Assembly: GCA_034423135.1 (NCBI GenBank)
Contig: DAOUJC010000021.1
Span: forward strand, 62,001 to 126,000
Direction: 5' to 3'
Origin: JAPPHY01 sp034423135
GTDB taxonomy: Bacteria; Chloroflexota; Dehalococcoidia; Lucifugimonadales; UBA2985
Length of the DNA: 64,000 nt
Shown here: positions 53,763 through 62,023 of the stretch, piece by piece
Layout of the letters: every line of letters starts with the position of its first letter
Numbering within the stretch: position 1 is the stretch's first letter
Position numbers and translations under genes: made by a program
The notes under the pieces: generated by a model
Told to the model about the DNA's origin: nothing
What the model saw: only the letters and a program-made list of their open reading frames with translations
Database searches by the model: none

Positions 53763-54494
53763 CTATCTTCCGTACGTCAGCCGGTCCGCCAGATACTCCG
53801 GCAGGCCGGCCTGCCGCATCTTGCGCTGCGTCTCTCCGATGTCGTACGCCACGCGACGGAACTCCACGGTCGACTCGTCCGAGTCGTAGATCGCGTAGCA
53901 GGCGCGGGGATCGCCGTCGCGCGGCTGGCCCACGCCGCCGGGGTTCAACACAAGGCGTTCGCCTGCGAGCGACACCACCTGCCCATGACTGGCCCACTCA
54001 CCCGTCATGCCGTCATCCGCCAGCCGGAACACCATCGGCAGGTGCGTATGCCCGACCAGGCAGCACGGCGTCTCCACGTCTTCCAGGCACGCCCGCGCCG
54101 CTCTCACACTGGTCACGTACTCCCACGCCGGATTCCTGGGACTGCCGTGCACCAGCGTGAACGGCCATCGCTCCACTCGTTCCGGCAGCGCAGCCAGAGT
54201 CTCACGATGTTCCGCAGTGAGCTGCCTCGCCGTCCAGCGGCAGGCCGCCGCGGCGTACGGGTTGAACTCCGCCAGGCTGAGCTTCCCGATCGCGGCAAGG
54301 TCGTGGTTGCCAACCACCATCACGTGTTCCACGCCCAGCAGCACGTCGAGGCATGCCGTGGGATCAGGGCCGTATCCAACCACGTCGCCAAGGCACCACA
54401 CCTCGTCGATAGCCTCGCGGCCCCCGGCGTCGTCCAACACCGCGGACAGCGCCTCCAGGTTGCTGTGTATGTCGGATAGAAGGGCCACTCGCAC
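53763..54494 (-). CDS. Metallophosphoesterase (calcineurin-like, YfcE/MJ0936 type)
   Basis: The 243-residue protein has the metal-binding motifs LLSDIHSNLEAL, CLGDVVGYGPDP, VVGNHDLAAIG, LVHGSP and VGHTHLP in order. The family removes phosphate from nucleotides or small phosphoesters; substrate unknown. The GTG at 54494 (minus strand) is chosen because GGAGG is ten bases upstream. It is divergent from thiL. Confidence 0.9.
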   Translation of the reverse strand: MRVALLSDIHSNLEALSAVLDDAGGREAIDEVWCLGDVVGYGPDPTACLDVLLGVEHVMVVGNHDLAAIGKLSLAEFNPYAAAACRWTARQLTAEHRETLAALPERVERWPFTLVHGSPRNPAWEYVTSVRAARACLEDVETPCCLVGHTHLPMVFRLADDGMTGEWASHGQVVSLAGERLVLNPGGVGQPRDGDPRACYAIYDSDESTVEFRRVAYDIGETQRKMRQAGLPEYLADRLTYGR

Positions 54495-54540
54495 GTTGCT
54501 CAACGCCTCCGGCTGCAGCCCACAATATAGCACACTTCAC

Positions 54541-54569
54541 TTGTTGGCCGGATGGGGTGAAGATATAAT
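54541..54569 (+). promoter_or_regulatory. Promoter of the thiL-tsaE-tsaB operon
   Basis: TTGTTG (54541-54546) and TATAAT (54564-54569) are 17 bases apart. Transcription would start about 54576-54580, at or just before the ATG at 54580, so the mRNA is probably leaderless. Confidence 0.6.
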
Positions 54570-54579
54570 GCGGGCTGCG

Positions 54580-55572
54580 ATGATACGTGACCTCGGCGAG
54601 TTCGGCCTCATCCGGTCGATCCAGGAACTTGTCTGCGAAGGGCAGCAGCAATCCGGCGATGACGACTTCCGGCTGCTGCTCGGCATAGGCGACGACGCCG
54701 CTGCGTGGCGCACGCCTGAGGCCACCGAGCTTGCCACCACCGACACGCTCGTGGACGGCGTGCACTTCCGCCACGACCTCACGTCCTGGGAGGACCTTGG
54801 CTGGAAGTCCATGGCGGTTAACCTCAGCGACATTGCGGCGATGGGCGGACGCCCGCTATATGCGTTGGTGACGCTCGGGCTGAAGCAAGACACAAAGGTA
54901 GAGGACGTGCGCGAGCTGTATCGAGGGATGCTCGCCACCTGCCGTGCCTACGGCTGCCGCATAGCCGGGGGTGACATCGTGCGCTCGCCGGTTGATTTCA
55001 TCACCGTGGCCATGACAGGAGAAGCACGCGAAGTCTTGCTCACGCGCAGTGCCGCAAGGCCGGGCGACAGCATCGCCGTGACCGGCCCGCTCGGCAGTGC
55101 GGCCGGCGGCCTTCAGGCCCTCCTCCGAGGCGAGCTGCCTCAGAACGAGCGCGGGCGCCGCCTGCAGGCGGCCTTCAACCGGCCAGTCCCCAGGCTGGGC
55201 GACTGCGACACGCTGATCAGCTGCGGCGTGAAGGCCGCGATGGACGTAAGCGACGGCCTCGTCGACGACCTGGCCAAGCTGTGCGAGGCAAGTGGTGTGG
55301 GTGCAGTCGTGGAGGCCTGCCGCGTGCCTGCGGACGCCTGGCTGCGGGACACCTATCCCGAAGACTGGCTCCGGCTGGCGCTCAACGGCGGCGAGGACTA
55401 TGAGCTGCTGTTCACCGGAGCGGACGCCGCAATCGAGGCGGCCGTGACAACACTTACTCAGGCCGCAGTGGTGGGACGCATAGTCGCAGATCACCCCGGA
55501 CGCGTCCGCGTTGTGGATGAAGCCGGCGCGGATATCCCACTCGACCGCAGCGGCTGGGACCACTTCGCCTAG
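54580..55572 (+). CDS. thiL: Thiamine-monophosphate kinase
   Basis: ThiL phosphorylates thiamine phosphate to the active diphosphate. The 330-residue protein has LGEFGLIRSIQEL, GIGDDAAAW, TTDTLVDGVHF, the KSMAVNLSDIAAMG helix and the GGDIVRSPVDF and NGGEDYELLFTG motifs that hold ATP and Mg. The ATG at 54580 is preferred over 54568, which falls inside the -10 hexamer. The stop touches the tsaE start. Confidence 0.93.
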   Translation: MIRDLGEFGLIRSIQELVCEGQQQSGDDDFRLLLGIGDDAAAWRTPEATELATTDTLVDGVHFRHDLTSWEDLGWKSMAVNLSDIAAMGGRPLYALVTLGLKQDTKVEDVRELYRGMLATCRAYGCRIAGGDIVRSPVDFITVAMTGEAREVLLTRSAARPGDSIAVTGPLGSAAGGLQALLRGELPQNERGRRLQAAFNRPVPRLGDCDTLISCGVKAAMDVSDGLVDDLAKLCEASGVGAVVEACRVPADAWLRDTYPEDWLRLALNGGEDYELLFTGADAAIEAAVTTLTQAAVVGRIVADHPGRVRVVDEAGADIPLDRSGWDHFA

Positions 55573-56079
55573 ATGAGTATTCTGGAGCTGACAAGCCACT
55601 CCCCCGAGGAAACGCAGCGCATCGGCGCCGCGCTCGGGGCCTGCGCCCAGCCGGGGGACGTGCTGCTGCTCTGCGGCGACCTGGGAGCCGGAAAGACATG
55701 TCTCACCCAGGGCATCGCGAAGGGCCTGGACGTGGAAGGCTACGTCCGCAGCCCCACCTTTGTGCTGGTCACCATCCACGAGGGACGCCTGCCACTCTAT
55801 CACATCGACATCTATCGGCTCGACCACGTGGCCGAGGTGATTGATCTTGGTCTGGACGAGTATCTCGCGGGCGACGGCGTGTCCGTCATCGAGTGGGCCG
55901 ACAAGGCACCTGAAGCCTTCCCGGAGGACCGCCTCCGCGTGACGCTGGACTCCCCCGCGGACACGCAGGACGAGGACTGTCGCCTCCTGCGCTTTCACCC
56001 AACCGGCGCCCGCTACGAGGAGCTTGCGGCGCAATTGCGCGACCGCCTGGAACCCGGCGCGGAGTCCCGCCAACAATAG
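55573..56079 (+). CDS. tsaE: tRNA threonylcarbamoyladenosine ATPase TsaE
   Basis: TsaE is the ATPase that resets the TsaB-TsaD complex making t6A37 in tRNA. The 168-residue protein has Walker A GDLGAGKTCLTQG near 35-47, the SPTFVLVTIHEG strand and LYHIDIYRLD typical of the family. It starts one base after the thiL stop and ends two bases before tsaB. Confidence 0.95.
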   Translation: MSILELTSHSPEETQRIGAALGACAQPGDVLLLCGDLGAGKTCLTQGIAKGLDVEGYVRSPTFVLVTIHEGRLPLYHIDIYRLDHVAEVIDLGLDEYLAGDGVSVIEWADKAPEAFPEDRLRVTLDSPADTQDEDCRLLRFHPTGARYEELAAQLRDRLEPGAESRQQ

Positions 56080-56081
56080 AC

Positions 56082-56765
56082 ATGGAACTATCAATCGACA
56101 CGTCAACCAGGTACGCAGGCGTCTGCCTCTCGCAGGACGGCCGCGTCGTCGTGTCACGCACCTGGTACTCGCGGCAGAACCACACGGTGGAGCTTCTGCC
56201 CGCGGTGCAGGACCTGCTGAAGGAGGCGGGCGCTACAGCGCAAGACCTCGAATGCGTATTCGTCGCGATTGGCCCCGGCGGGTTCAGCGCGCTCAGGGTT
56301 GGCCTCAGCACGGCGAAGGGGCTGTGCACCGGCCTGGGCATCCCACTCGTGGCGCTCAACACCCTGGACGTTGAAGCCGAGCCGCACCGAGGCCAGCACT
56401 TGCCCGTCTGCGCGCTGCTGGACATCGGCCGCGGCGAGGCAGCAGCCGCGCTCTACACCCAACACTACGGCGACTGGCATAAAGCGATGCCGGAGCGCAT
56501 TGCGTCACCCGACCTGCTCTGCGAGGGGATTCAGGAGGCAGTCCTATTCTGCGGCGAAGGCGTGGCGACCTTCGGCGAGGCGCTCACGGAGCTGCTGGGC
56601 GACCTAGCCGTGCTGGCTGATCAGTCGCCGCCCACGCGCTCGCCAGCCACGCTGGCCGCGATGGGCAGCGAGAGACACCGGCGCGGCGACCACGACGATA
56701 TCAAGGCCATCGAGCCGCTGTACCTCCGCCGCCCTTCCATCTCAACGCCGCGGAGGCCCACCTGA
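56082..56765 (+). CDS. tsaB: tRNA threonylcarbamoyladenosine protein TsaB
   Basis: TsaB partners TsaD in t6A37 synthesis. The 227-residue ASKHA-fold protein has LSIDTSTRYAGVCL, HTVELLPAVQDLLKEAG, AIGPGGFSALRVGLSTAKGL and the C-terminal IEPLYLRRP. It lacks the TsaD metal site, as expected. It is third in the thiL-tsaE-tsaB unit; tsaD is not in the window. Confidence 0.94.
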   Translation: MELSIDTSTRYAGVCLSQDGRVVVSRTWYSRQNHTVELLPAVQDLLKEAGATAQDLECVFVAIGPGGFSALRVGLSTAKGLCTGLGIPLVALNTLDVEAEPHRGQHLPVCALLDIGRGEAAAALYTQHYGDWHKAMPERIASPDLLCEGIQEAVLFCGEGVATFGEALTELLGDLAVLADQSPPTRSPATLAAMGSERHRRGDHDDIKAIEPLYLRRPSISTPRRPT

Positions 56766-56862
56766 GGGCGATGTCGAGGCCCTCTCGACAAGCCCTTGTA
56801 GTTGAGTGTCCCATACCAACACTTATGACAACACTGAGGCCAACACTTATTAGGAGGTGCAA

Positions 56863-57321
56863 ATGAGCACGGAAAGGACGCTGGTCCTGGTCAAGCCCGA
56901 CGGCGTACAGCGCGGCCTGAGTGGGGCCATCATCTCGCGGCTGGAGGCGCGCGGCCTGCGCATAGCCGGCATGAAGATGCTCCAGATATCCAGGGACATG
57001 GCGATGAAGCACTACGGCGTGCACGAGGGCAAGCCGTTCTTCGACGGACTGGTGTCGTTCATCACGTCCGGCCCGGTGGTGGCCATGGTGCTGGAGGGGC
57101 CCAACGCCGTGGAGATGGTGCGCGCAACAATGGGCGTCACGAACCCGCTGCAGGCGTCCCCAGGCACCATTCGCGGAGACTACGGCGTGGACATCGGGCG
57201 CAACCTGGTGCACGGCTCGGACTCGCCGGAGTCGGCTGCACAGGAGATTGCCCTGTTCTTCGCCGATGATGAGGTATTGAGCTACACGCGGGACGTGGAC
57301 AGCTGGATCATTGAATCCTGA
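56863..57321 (+). CDS. ndk: Nucleoside diphosphate kinase
   Basis: Ndk moves the terminal phosphate between nucleoside triphosphates and diphosphates. The 152-residue protein has TLVLVKPDGVQRG, the active-site RNLVHGSDSPESAAQEI with the phospho-histidine, and GTIRGDYG. The ATG at 56863 follows AGGAGG at five bases. The 3' end overlaps the convergent rsfS gene by 14 bases. Two copies of CCAACACTTAT lie just upstream. Confidence 0.97.
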   Translation: MSTERTLVLVKPDGVQRGLSGAIISRLEARGLRIAGMKMLQISRDMAMKHYGVHEGKPFFDGLVSFITSGPVVAMVLEGPNAVEMVRATMGVTNPLQASPGTIRGDYGVDIGRNLVHGSDSPESAAQEIALFFADDEVLSYTRDVDSWIIES

Positions 57322-57673
57322 ACAGGACGGGCGCCCTCGACCACAGCTGCTCCAGGTGGTAGAACTCCCGCTCCTCCTGGGCAAACACATGCACGACCAC
57401 GTCGCCGTAGTCCAGCAGCACCCAGCCGCCTTCGGTCGTGCCCTCGCGATGGTGCAGCCTCATGCCGGACTGCCCCAGCGCCTGATCGATGTCCTCGAGT
57501 AGAGCTTGCATCTGGCGTCGGCTTTCGGCGGAGAGAATGACGAAGTAGTCGGTGAAGCTGGGAGGCCCGCGCATGTCGAGCATCACGATGTCGGTGGCCT
57601 GCTTCTCGGAGGCCACCTCCACCGCCAAGCGTGCTGCGTCTACCGCCAGAATTCTGGCCTTCTCCTCAGTCAT
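57308..57673 (-). CDS. rsfS: Ribosomal silencing factor RsfS
   Basis: RsfS binds uL14 on the large subunit and keeps the subunits apart during starvation. The 121-residue protein has KQATDIVMLDMR, SFTDYFVILSAESRRQM and EGGWVLLDYGDVVVHVF typical of the family (formerly Iojap/YbeB). Its stop lies inside the end of ndk on the opposite strand. Confidence 0.95.
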   Translation of the reverse strand: MTEEKARILAVDAARLAVEVASEKQATDIVMLDMRGPPSFTDYFVILSAESRRQMQALLEDIDQALGQSGMRLHHREGTTEGGWVLLDYGDVVVHVFAQEEREFYHLEQLWSRAPVLFRIQ

Positions 57674-57788
57674 ACGCTTCCAGTTTATCCGCTTGCCACA
57701 CCCCGGTCAACGACGGTGGCGCGGGCTGCGATTGCTCCCTGCGTGGCAAGCCGCAGAGACTGAGGCGGCCGAAAAGCGGCAGCTACCA

Positions 57789-57822
57789 CCCGCTCGCGGT
57801 GAGCCTGTCGAACCATTCGAGC
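57789..57822 (+). repeat. REP-like element A
   Basis: CCGCTCGCGGTGAGCCTG then TCGAACCATTCGAGC; the same core as the other members, with degraded right end. Confidence 0.65.
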
Positions 57823-57842
57823 AAGGACGAATACGCAGCGGC

Positions 57843-57884
57843 GGTCCGCTCATTCCCTTCGACGGAGCTCAGGATGAGCGGACC
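57843..57884 (-). repeat. REP-like element B
   Basis: Opposite orientation to A and C. Perfect 11-base ends GGTCCGCTCAT and ATGAGCGGACC flank a CCTTCGACGGAGCTCAGG core. Confidence 0.75.
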
Positions 57885-57891
57885 AGGACGC

Positions 57892-57928
57892 CCCGCTCGC
57901 GGTGAGCCTGTCGAACCATACGAGCGGG
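57892..57928 (+). repeat. REP-like element C
   Basis: CCCGCTCG and CGAGCGGG ends flank CGGTGAGCCTGTCGAACC, the same core as A and D. Confidence 0.75.
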
Positions 57929-57998
57929 CAAGCGTCCGTGAGCGCCCTCGCCTTCGCCCCTGTCCTAACGGTGCTGCCTATGCTACGATAGCCTTGAC

Positions 57999-59828
57999 AT
58001 GGACACCTCGCGAATCCGCAACTTCTGCATCATCGCTCACATCGACCACGGCAAGTCAACACTTGCCGACCGCATCCTTGAGCTCACAGGAACGGTCAGC
58101 CCTCGTGACATGACCGAGCAGTTCATGGACCAGATGGACCTGGAGCGGGAGCGCGGAATCACAATTAAGGGCAAGGCCGTGCGCATGAACTATCGCGGCC
58201 GCGACGGCGACTACCAGCTCAACCTCATCGACACACCCGGCCACGTGGACTTCGGGTACGAGGTCTCTCGCGCGCTCGCTGCGTGTGAGGGCGCCATACT
58301 GGTCGTGGACGCCACGCAGGGCATCCAGGCGCAGACCCTCGCCAACGTATATCTCGCCCTGGAGCACGACATCGAGATCATCCCGGTCGTGAACAAGATT
58401 GACCTTCCCGTGGCGCAGCCCCGGCGCGTGGCCACGGAGATGGAGCAGGCCTTCGGCTTCACAGAGGACGAGATACTGCATGTGTCGGCGAAGGACGGCG
58501 CAGGCGTCGAGCAGCTACTGGAAACCGTCGTGGAGCGCGTGCCCCCGCCAGCGGGTCTGCCGTCACCCCTGCGCGCCCTCGTGTTCGACTCCTCGTACGA
58601 CCCGTACAAGGGCGTAGTGGCCTACGTCCGCCTCTTCGACGGCGAGATCGCCAAGGGCAACGAGTTGCTCATGATGTCCACCGGCTCGCGCGGCGACATC
58701 TTGGAGGTCGGCAGCTTCACGCCACGGCTCACGCAGGCCAGCCAGCTCAGCGCCGGGCAGGTGGGCTACGTGGCGACCGGCCTCAAGAACGTACGCGAAT
58801 GCCGCGTCGGGGACACCATTACGCTTGCGCAGAGACCCGCGTCCCAGCCACTGCCAGGCTACCAGCCGCTGAAGCCGATGGTCTTCGCGGGCCTTTATCC
58901 GGCCGACGGCGACGAGTACCTGGCCCTCCGCTCATCACTCGAGAAGCTCCAGCTCAACGACGCTGCGCTCAGCTACGAGCCCGAGAACAGCGCGGCGCTC
59001 GGTTTCGGCTTCCGCTGCGGCTTCCTCGGTCTGCTGCACATGGAGATCGTGCAGGAGCGGCTGGAGCGGGAGTACGGCCTCAACCTGCTCATCACCGCGC
59101 CCAGCGTCGCCTACCAGGTGCTCCTTGACGACGGCGAGGAGGTCACCGTGGACAGCCCTGCCAAGCTGCCCCCCATGCAGCGGCTCGTCGAGATGCGGGA
59201 GCCGATGCTGGATATGAGCATCGTGACGCCGTCGCGCTACATCGGCGCAATCATGGACCTGGTCACGACGAGGCGCGGCGAGTTTCGACGCATGGAGTAC
59301 CTCCAGGCGGTGACGTCGTCCGGCGACGGCGACCAGTCGATGGACGCCCGCGTGCTGCTGGAGTACCGCGCTCCTCTGTCTGAGGTGCTCATGGACTTCT
59401 ACGACCAGCTCAAGTCACGTACGCAGGGCTTTGCGTCCATGGACTACTCATTCCAGGGCTACCAGCCGGCGCCCCTGGTCAAGCTGGACCTGCTGGTCAA
59501 CAACCAGCCCGTCGACGCCCTTTCGCTGATCGTACACCGGGACAAGGCGCAGCAGCAGGGCCGGGCGCTCGTCGAGAAGCTGCGCACGCTGATTCCTCGA
59601 CAGCTGTTCGAGGTGCCGATTCAGGCCGCCATCGGCAGCCGGGTCATCGCACGCGAGACAGTGCGAGCGCTGCGCAAGAACGTGCTGGCCAAGTGCTACG
59701 GCGGCGACGTGACGCGCAAGCGGAAGCTGCTGGAGAAGCAGGCTGAGGGCAAGAGGCGGATGAAGCGCGTAGGAAACGTGGAGATCCCGCAGGAAGCGTT
59801 CCTGGCGCTGCTAAAGCTGGACCGCTGA
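57999..59828 (+). CDS. lepA: Elongation factor 4 (LepA)
   Basis: LepA is a translational GTPase that remodels stalled or initiating ribosomes. The 609-residue protein has G1 AHIDHGKSTLAD, RGITIKGKAV, DTPGHVDF, NKIDLP, domain II, and the LepA-specific C-terminus with AKCYGGDVTRKRKLLEKQ and GKRRMKRVGNVEIPQEAFLA (quoted in part). Length is normal. It lies alone after the REP cluster. Confidence 0.98.
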   Translation: MDTSRIRNFCIIAHIDHGKSTLADRILELTGTVSPRDMTEQFMDQMDLERERGITIKGKAVRMNYRGRDGDYQLNLIDTPGHVDFGYEVSRALAACEGAILVVDATQGIQAQTLANVYLALEHDIEIIPVVNKIDLPVAQPRRVATEMEQAFGFTEDEILHVSAKDGAGVEQLLETVVERVPPPAGLPSPLRALVFDSSYDPYKGVVAYVRLFDGEIAKGNELLMMSTGSRGDILEVGSFTPRLTQASQLSAGQVGYVATGLKNVRECRVGDTITLAQRPASQPLPGYQPLKPMVFAGLYPADGDEYLALRSSLEKLQLNDAALSYEPENSAALGFGFRCGFLGLLHMEIVQERLEREYGLNLLITAPSVAYQVLLDDGEEVTVDSPAKLPPMQRLVEMREPMLDMSIVTPSRYIGAIMDLVTTRRGEFRRMEYLQAVTSSGDGDQSMDARVLLEYRAPLSEVLMDFYDQLKSRTQGFASMDYSFQGYQPAPLVKLDLLVNNQPVDALSLIVHRDKAQQQGRALVEKLRTLIPRQLFEVPIQAAIGSRVIARETVRALRKNVLAKCYGGDVTRKRKLLEKQAEGKRRMKRVGNVEIPQEAFLALLKLDR

Positions 59829-59841
59829 GAACTGACTCTCT

Positions 59842-60135
59842 CTACAGCCCCGTCACCAGCTCGACGGAGTAGTTCGCCATCACAGCGTCCTCGCGGCAGT
59901 TCTCGACGAAGTGGACCACCCTGGACAGCATCTCGTTGGCGTGGGCGGCGTCGTTGCTGACGCACGTGATGCCCAGCGTCGCCGCCTGCCAGCTTTCGTT
60001 GCGGTCAACCTCCGCGATCGCCACGTTGAACCGGCTCCGCACCCGGTCAACGATGGACCGGACCGCTTTGCGCTTGTCCTTTAGCGAGCGGCTGCCGGGC
60101 AGCTCCAGGTCTATTCGACACACGCCAACGTTCAT
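59842..60135 (-). CDS. DUF503 family protein
   Basis: The 97-residue protein has VGVCRIDLELPGSRSLKDKR, VRSRFNVAIAEVDRNESWQA and the ferredoxin-like alternation of the DUF503/YlxP family, small proteins often near ribosome-maturation genes and of unproven role. The ATG at 60135 is taken; TTG 60141 is also possible. It converges with lepA by 13 bases. Confidence 0.9.
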   Translation of the reverse strand: MNVGVCRIDLELPGSRSLKDKRKAVRSIVDRVRSRFNVAIAEVDRNESWQAATLGITCVSNDAAHANEMLSRVVHFVENCREDAVMANYSVELVTGL

Positions 60136-60254
60136 GTTCAATCGGCCTCATGCGATGCGCCGCGCCTCCAGTATACCATCCGCTACTCGCGAGGCGCGGG
60201 TGCTCCGCCGCATCGTGTAGAATGCACTGAGAACGCCCGGCGCAAGGAGGCCCC

Positions 60255-61079
60255 ATGCCCACCCTCTACGTAGTTGCCACACCAATCGGCAACCTTGAGG
60301 ACATCACCTTTCGCGCCGTCCGCGTTCTGAAAGAGGTAAGTCTGATAGCCGCCGAAGACACACGAACCACCCGACGGCTCCTCTCCCGCTACGACATCCA
60401 CAGGCCGATCACAAGCTACACCGAGCACAACAGCGCCCAGAAGGTGCCGTCCTTCCTGCACACACTGAGACACGTCGACATTGCCCTGGTGTCGGACGCA
60501 GGCACGCCAGGCATCAGCGACCCCGGCCTGGCGCTGGTGAAGGCAGCAGCCGAGGCGGGTTTTCCGGTGGTCCCGATACCCGGACCCACCGCAGTTGTGA
60601 CGGCTCTGGCCGTCTCAGGCGTGCAGGCGAGCCGATTCCTCTTCCTGGGCTTCCTGCCTCGCAGGGGCGCCGATCGCCGCAGGCTGCTTGCGTCGGTGTC
60701 CGCGCTCCCGTACACGCTCGTGGCGTTCGAGACGCCGCGCCGCCTGCGCGACACGCTGGCGGACATGCTCTATACGCTGGGCGACATTCACATATTCGTC
60801 CTGCGCGAGGCCACCAAGCTGCATGAGGAGACGTTCCGCGGCGCCATCTCCGAATGCCTGGCCCACTTCGAGAAGCCGCGCGGCGAGTTCACGCTCGTCT
60901 TAGAGCCAGGCAAGCCGTACTCAACTCGGCCGACATCCGCGGCTGTCGAGGCCATGCTTCGCGACATGATCCGCTCCGGCGTGCCGGACCGAGAGGCGCG
61001 TGAGCGCGCGGCAGCCGAGACCGGAATGCCCCGCCGAGAGGTGTATCGGCTGTGGCTCAGCGTAGGTAGGGAGGCGTGA
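60255..61079 (+). CDS. rsmI: 16S rRNA (cytidine-1402-2'-O)-methyltransferase RsmI
   Basis: RsmI methylates C1402 in the ribosome decoding centre. The 274-residue tetrapyrrole-methylase-fold protein has VVATPIGNLEDITFRA, AEDTRTTRRLLSRYDI, SDAGTPGISDPG, IPGPTAVVTALAVSG and REATKLHEETFRG. Its last 23 codons and following REP element are duplicated about 690 bases downstream. Start ATG follows AAGGAGG. Confidence 0.97.
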   Translation: MPTLYVVATPIGNLEDITFRAVRVLKEVSLIAAEDTRTTRRLLSRYDIHRPITSYTEHNSAQKVPSFLHTLRHVDIALVSDAGTPGISDPGLALVKAAAEAGFPVVPIPGPTAVVTALAVSGVQASRFLFLGFLPRRGADRRRLLASVSALPYTLVAFETPRRLRDTLADMLYTLGDIHIFVLREATKLHEETFRGAISECLAHFEKPRGEFTLVLEPGKPYSTRPTSAAVEAMLRDMIRSGVPDREARERAAAETGMPRREVYRLWLSVGREA

Positions 61080-61089
61080 GGCGAGTCCT

Positions 61090-61130
61090 CCTCCGCTCAT
61101 GGTGAGCCTGTCGAACCATTTGAGCGGAGG
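61090..61130 (+). repeat. REP-like element D
   Basis: Perfect ten-base ends CCTCCGCTCA (61090-61099) and TGAGCGGAGG (61121-61130) flank the TGGTGAGCCTGTCGAACC core, directly after rsmI. Confidence 0.8.
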
Positions 61131-61217
61131 CGAACGCCCGAGTCCTCGGTGAGGCTAGAAGTGAGCAAGGGGCTCGATTGTAGTAGAATGGCATCGTCAT
61201 TGTTGAGGAGGCGGCTA

Positions 61218-61430
61218 GTGTCGGACACAGAAATAGTATTCCAGGTGTGGGAATCTGCTGAGGGCGGCTATCAGGCTCGCGCGGTGGGACACGCCATCTT
61301 CACGGAAGCGGACGACTGGGAGGGCCTCCGCGAGATGATGCGGGACGCCGTGCTGTGCCACTTCGACGAGGGAGATGCACCCCGGTCAATTCGCGTACAC
61401 GTGGTGCAGGCAGAGGTAATCCCGATTTGA
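61218..61430 (+). CDS. hicB: HicB-type antitoxin
   Basis: The 70-residue protein (MSDTEIVFQVWESAEGGYQA, then AVGHAIFTEADDWEGLREMM and a short C-terminus) is a short HicB-like antitoxin with the partial RNase H fold and no extra DNA-binding domain. The GTG at 61218 follows GAGGAGG at six bases; the frame extends upstream to 61149 without support. It overlaps hicA by four bases. Confidence 0.8.
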   Translation: MSDTEIVFQVWESAEGGYQARAVGHAIFTEADDWEGLREMMRDAVLCHFDEGDAPRSIRVHVVQAEVIPI

Positions 61431-61678
61431 GGCTGCCCCGCAGTGTCTCCGGAATGGAGTTGGCTGTCCTTCTGAGACGCAGCTACGGTTACCGCGTCAT
61501 AAGGCAAACGGGGAGCCACATGAGACTGGAAAGCGAATTCCGGGGCATTGAGCATCGCATTACCATTCCTGTGCACGACGCGCTCAAGGTTGGGACGTTG
61601 AGCGGTATACTCGGAGAAGTGGCAGGCTACCTGCAAATCGATCGGAGCCAATTGGAACGAGAGTTGTTCCAGGCGTAA
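61427..61678 (+). CDS. hicA: HicA-type toxin (mRNA interferase)
   Basis: The 83-residue protein has RLPRSVSGMELAVLLRRSYG and the HicA core VIRQTGSHMRLES with the catalytic His, then ITIPVHDALKVGTLSGIL, the double-stranded RNA-binding-like fold that cuts mRNA. The TTG start lies within the hicB stop (TTGA). All motif residues look present, so the pair is probably functional. Confidence 0.88.
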   Translation: MRLPRSVSGMELAVLLRRSYGYRVIRQTGSHMRLESEFRGIEHRITIPVHDALKVGTLSGILGEVAGYLQIDRSQLERELFQA

Positions 61679-61702
61679 CCTTTCCTGGCTTCCAGCCGCC
61701 AT

Positions 61703-61771
61703 GCCGCCGAGACCGGCCTGCCACGCCGGGAGGTGTATCAGTTGTGGCTCAGCGTCCGGCGGGAGGCGTGA
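61703..61771 (+). pseudogene. Duplicated 3' fragment of rsmI
   Basis: Bases 61703-61772 repeat 61011-61080 (end of rsmI) with about 59 of 70 positions matching by eye. The copy still encodes AETGLPRREVYQLWLSVRREA and a TGA in frame, but has no upstream part of the gene. A REP element follows both copies. The hicBA pair lies between original and copy. Confidence 0.85.
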
Positions 61772-61783
61772 GGCGCCTCCGCC

Positions 61784-61820
61784 CCCGCTCACGGTGAGCG
61801 AGTCGAAGCATTTGAGCGGG
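61784..61820 (+). repeat. REP-like element E
   Basis: CCCGCTCA (61784-61791) and TGAGCGGG (61813-61820) flank CGGTGAGCGAGTCGAAGC. It occupies the same place after the rsmI remnant as element D does after rsmI. Confidence 0.75.
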
Positions 61821-61841
61821 CCCGCAAGTGCGAGCGAAGTT

Positions 61842-61874
61842 CGCTCATCCCCTTCGACGGGCTCAGGGTGAGCG
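61842..61874 (-). repeat. REP-like element F
   Basis: Opposite orientation: CGCTCA and TGAGCG ends around CCCCTTCGACGGGCTCAGG. Confidence 0.7.
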
Positions 61875-61885
61875 GACGATTCTCA

Positions 61886-61928
61886 GCCTCCGCTCATGGT
61901 GAGCGTGTCGAACCATGTAAGCGGAGGC
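61886..61928 (+). repeat. REP-like element G
   Basis: GCCTCCGCTCA (61886-61896) and TAAGCGGAGGC (61918-61928) flank TGGTGAGCGTGTCGAACC; one mismatch in the stem. Confidence 0.75.
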
Positions 61929-62023
61929 GAACGCGCCGCGTTCAGTCGCCGCGCCCGCTTGCTATATGCCAATCTCACTTTGTGCTACAATGCACAAGCA
62001 CTACGTACAATAGCCGATAGCCC

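Larger units (their letters stand above)
57674..57998. other. Intergenic region with three REP-like repeats
   Basis: No gene is supported. Three members of the short palindromic repeat family lie here (separate entries), between the divergent rsfS and lepA genes. Confidence 0.7.
61679..62023. other. Intergenic region with rsmI remnant and REP elements
   Basis: Holds the rsmI remnant (61703-61771), three REP-like elements and the metG upstream region. A TACAAT at 61986-61991 is a possible metG -10; the best -35 (TTGCTA) is too far. No full gene. Confidence 0.7.

Noticed and set aside
54856..56157. 433-codon minus-strand frame opposite thiL and tsaE
   Set aside because: The plus strand has thiL and tsaE with all family motifs.
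57789..61928. Possible CRISPR array
   Set aside because: Repeats are palindromic, vary in orientation and spacing, and lie in separate gaps without uniform spacers or cas genes.
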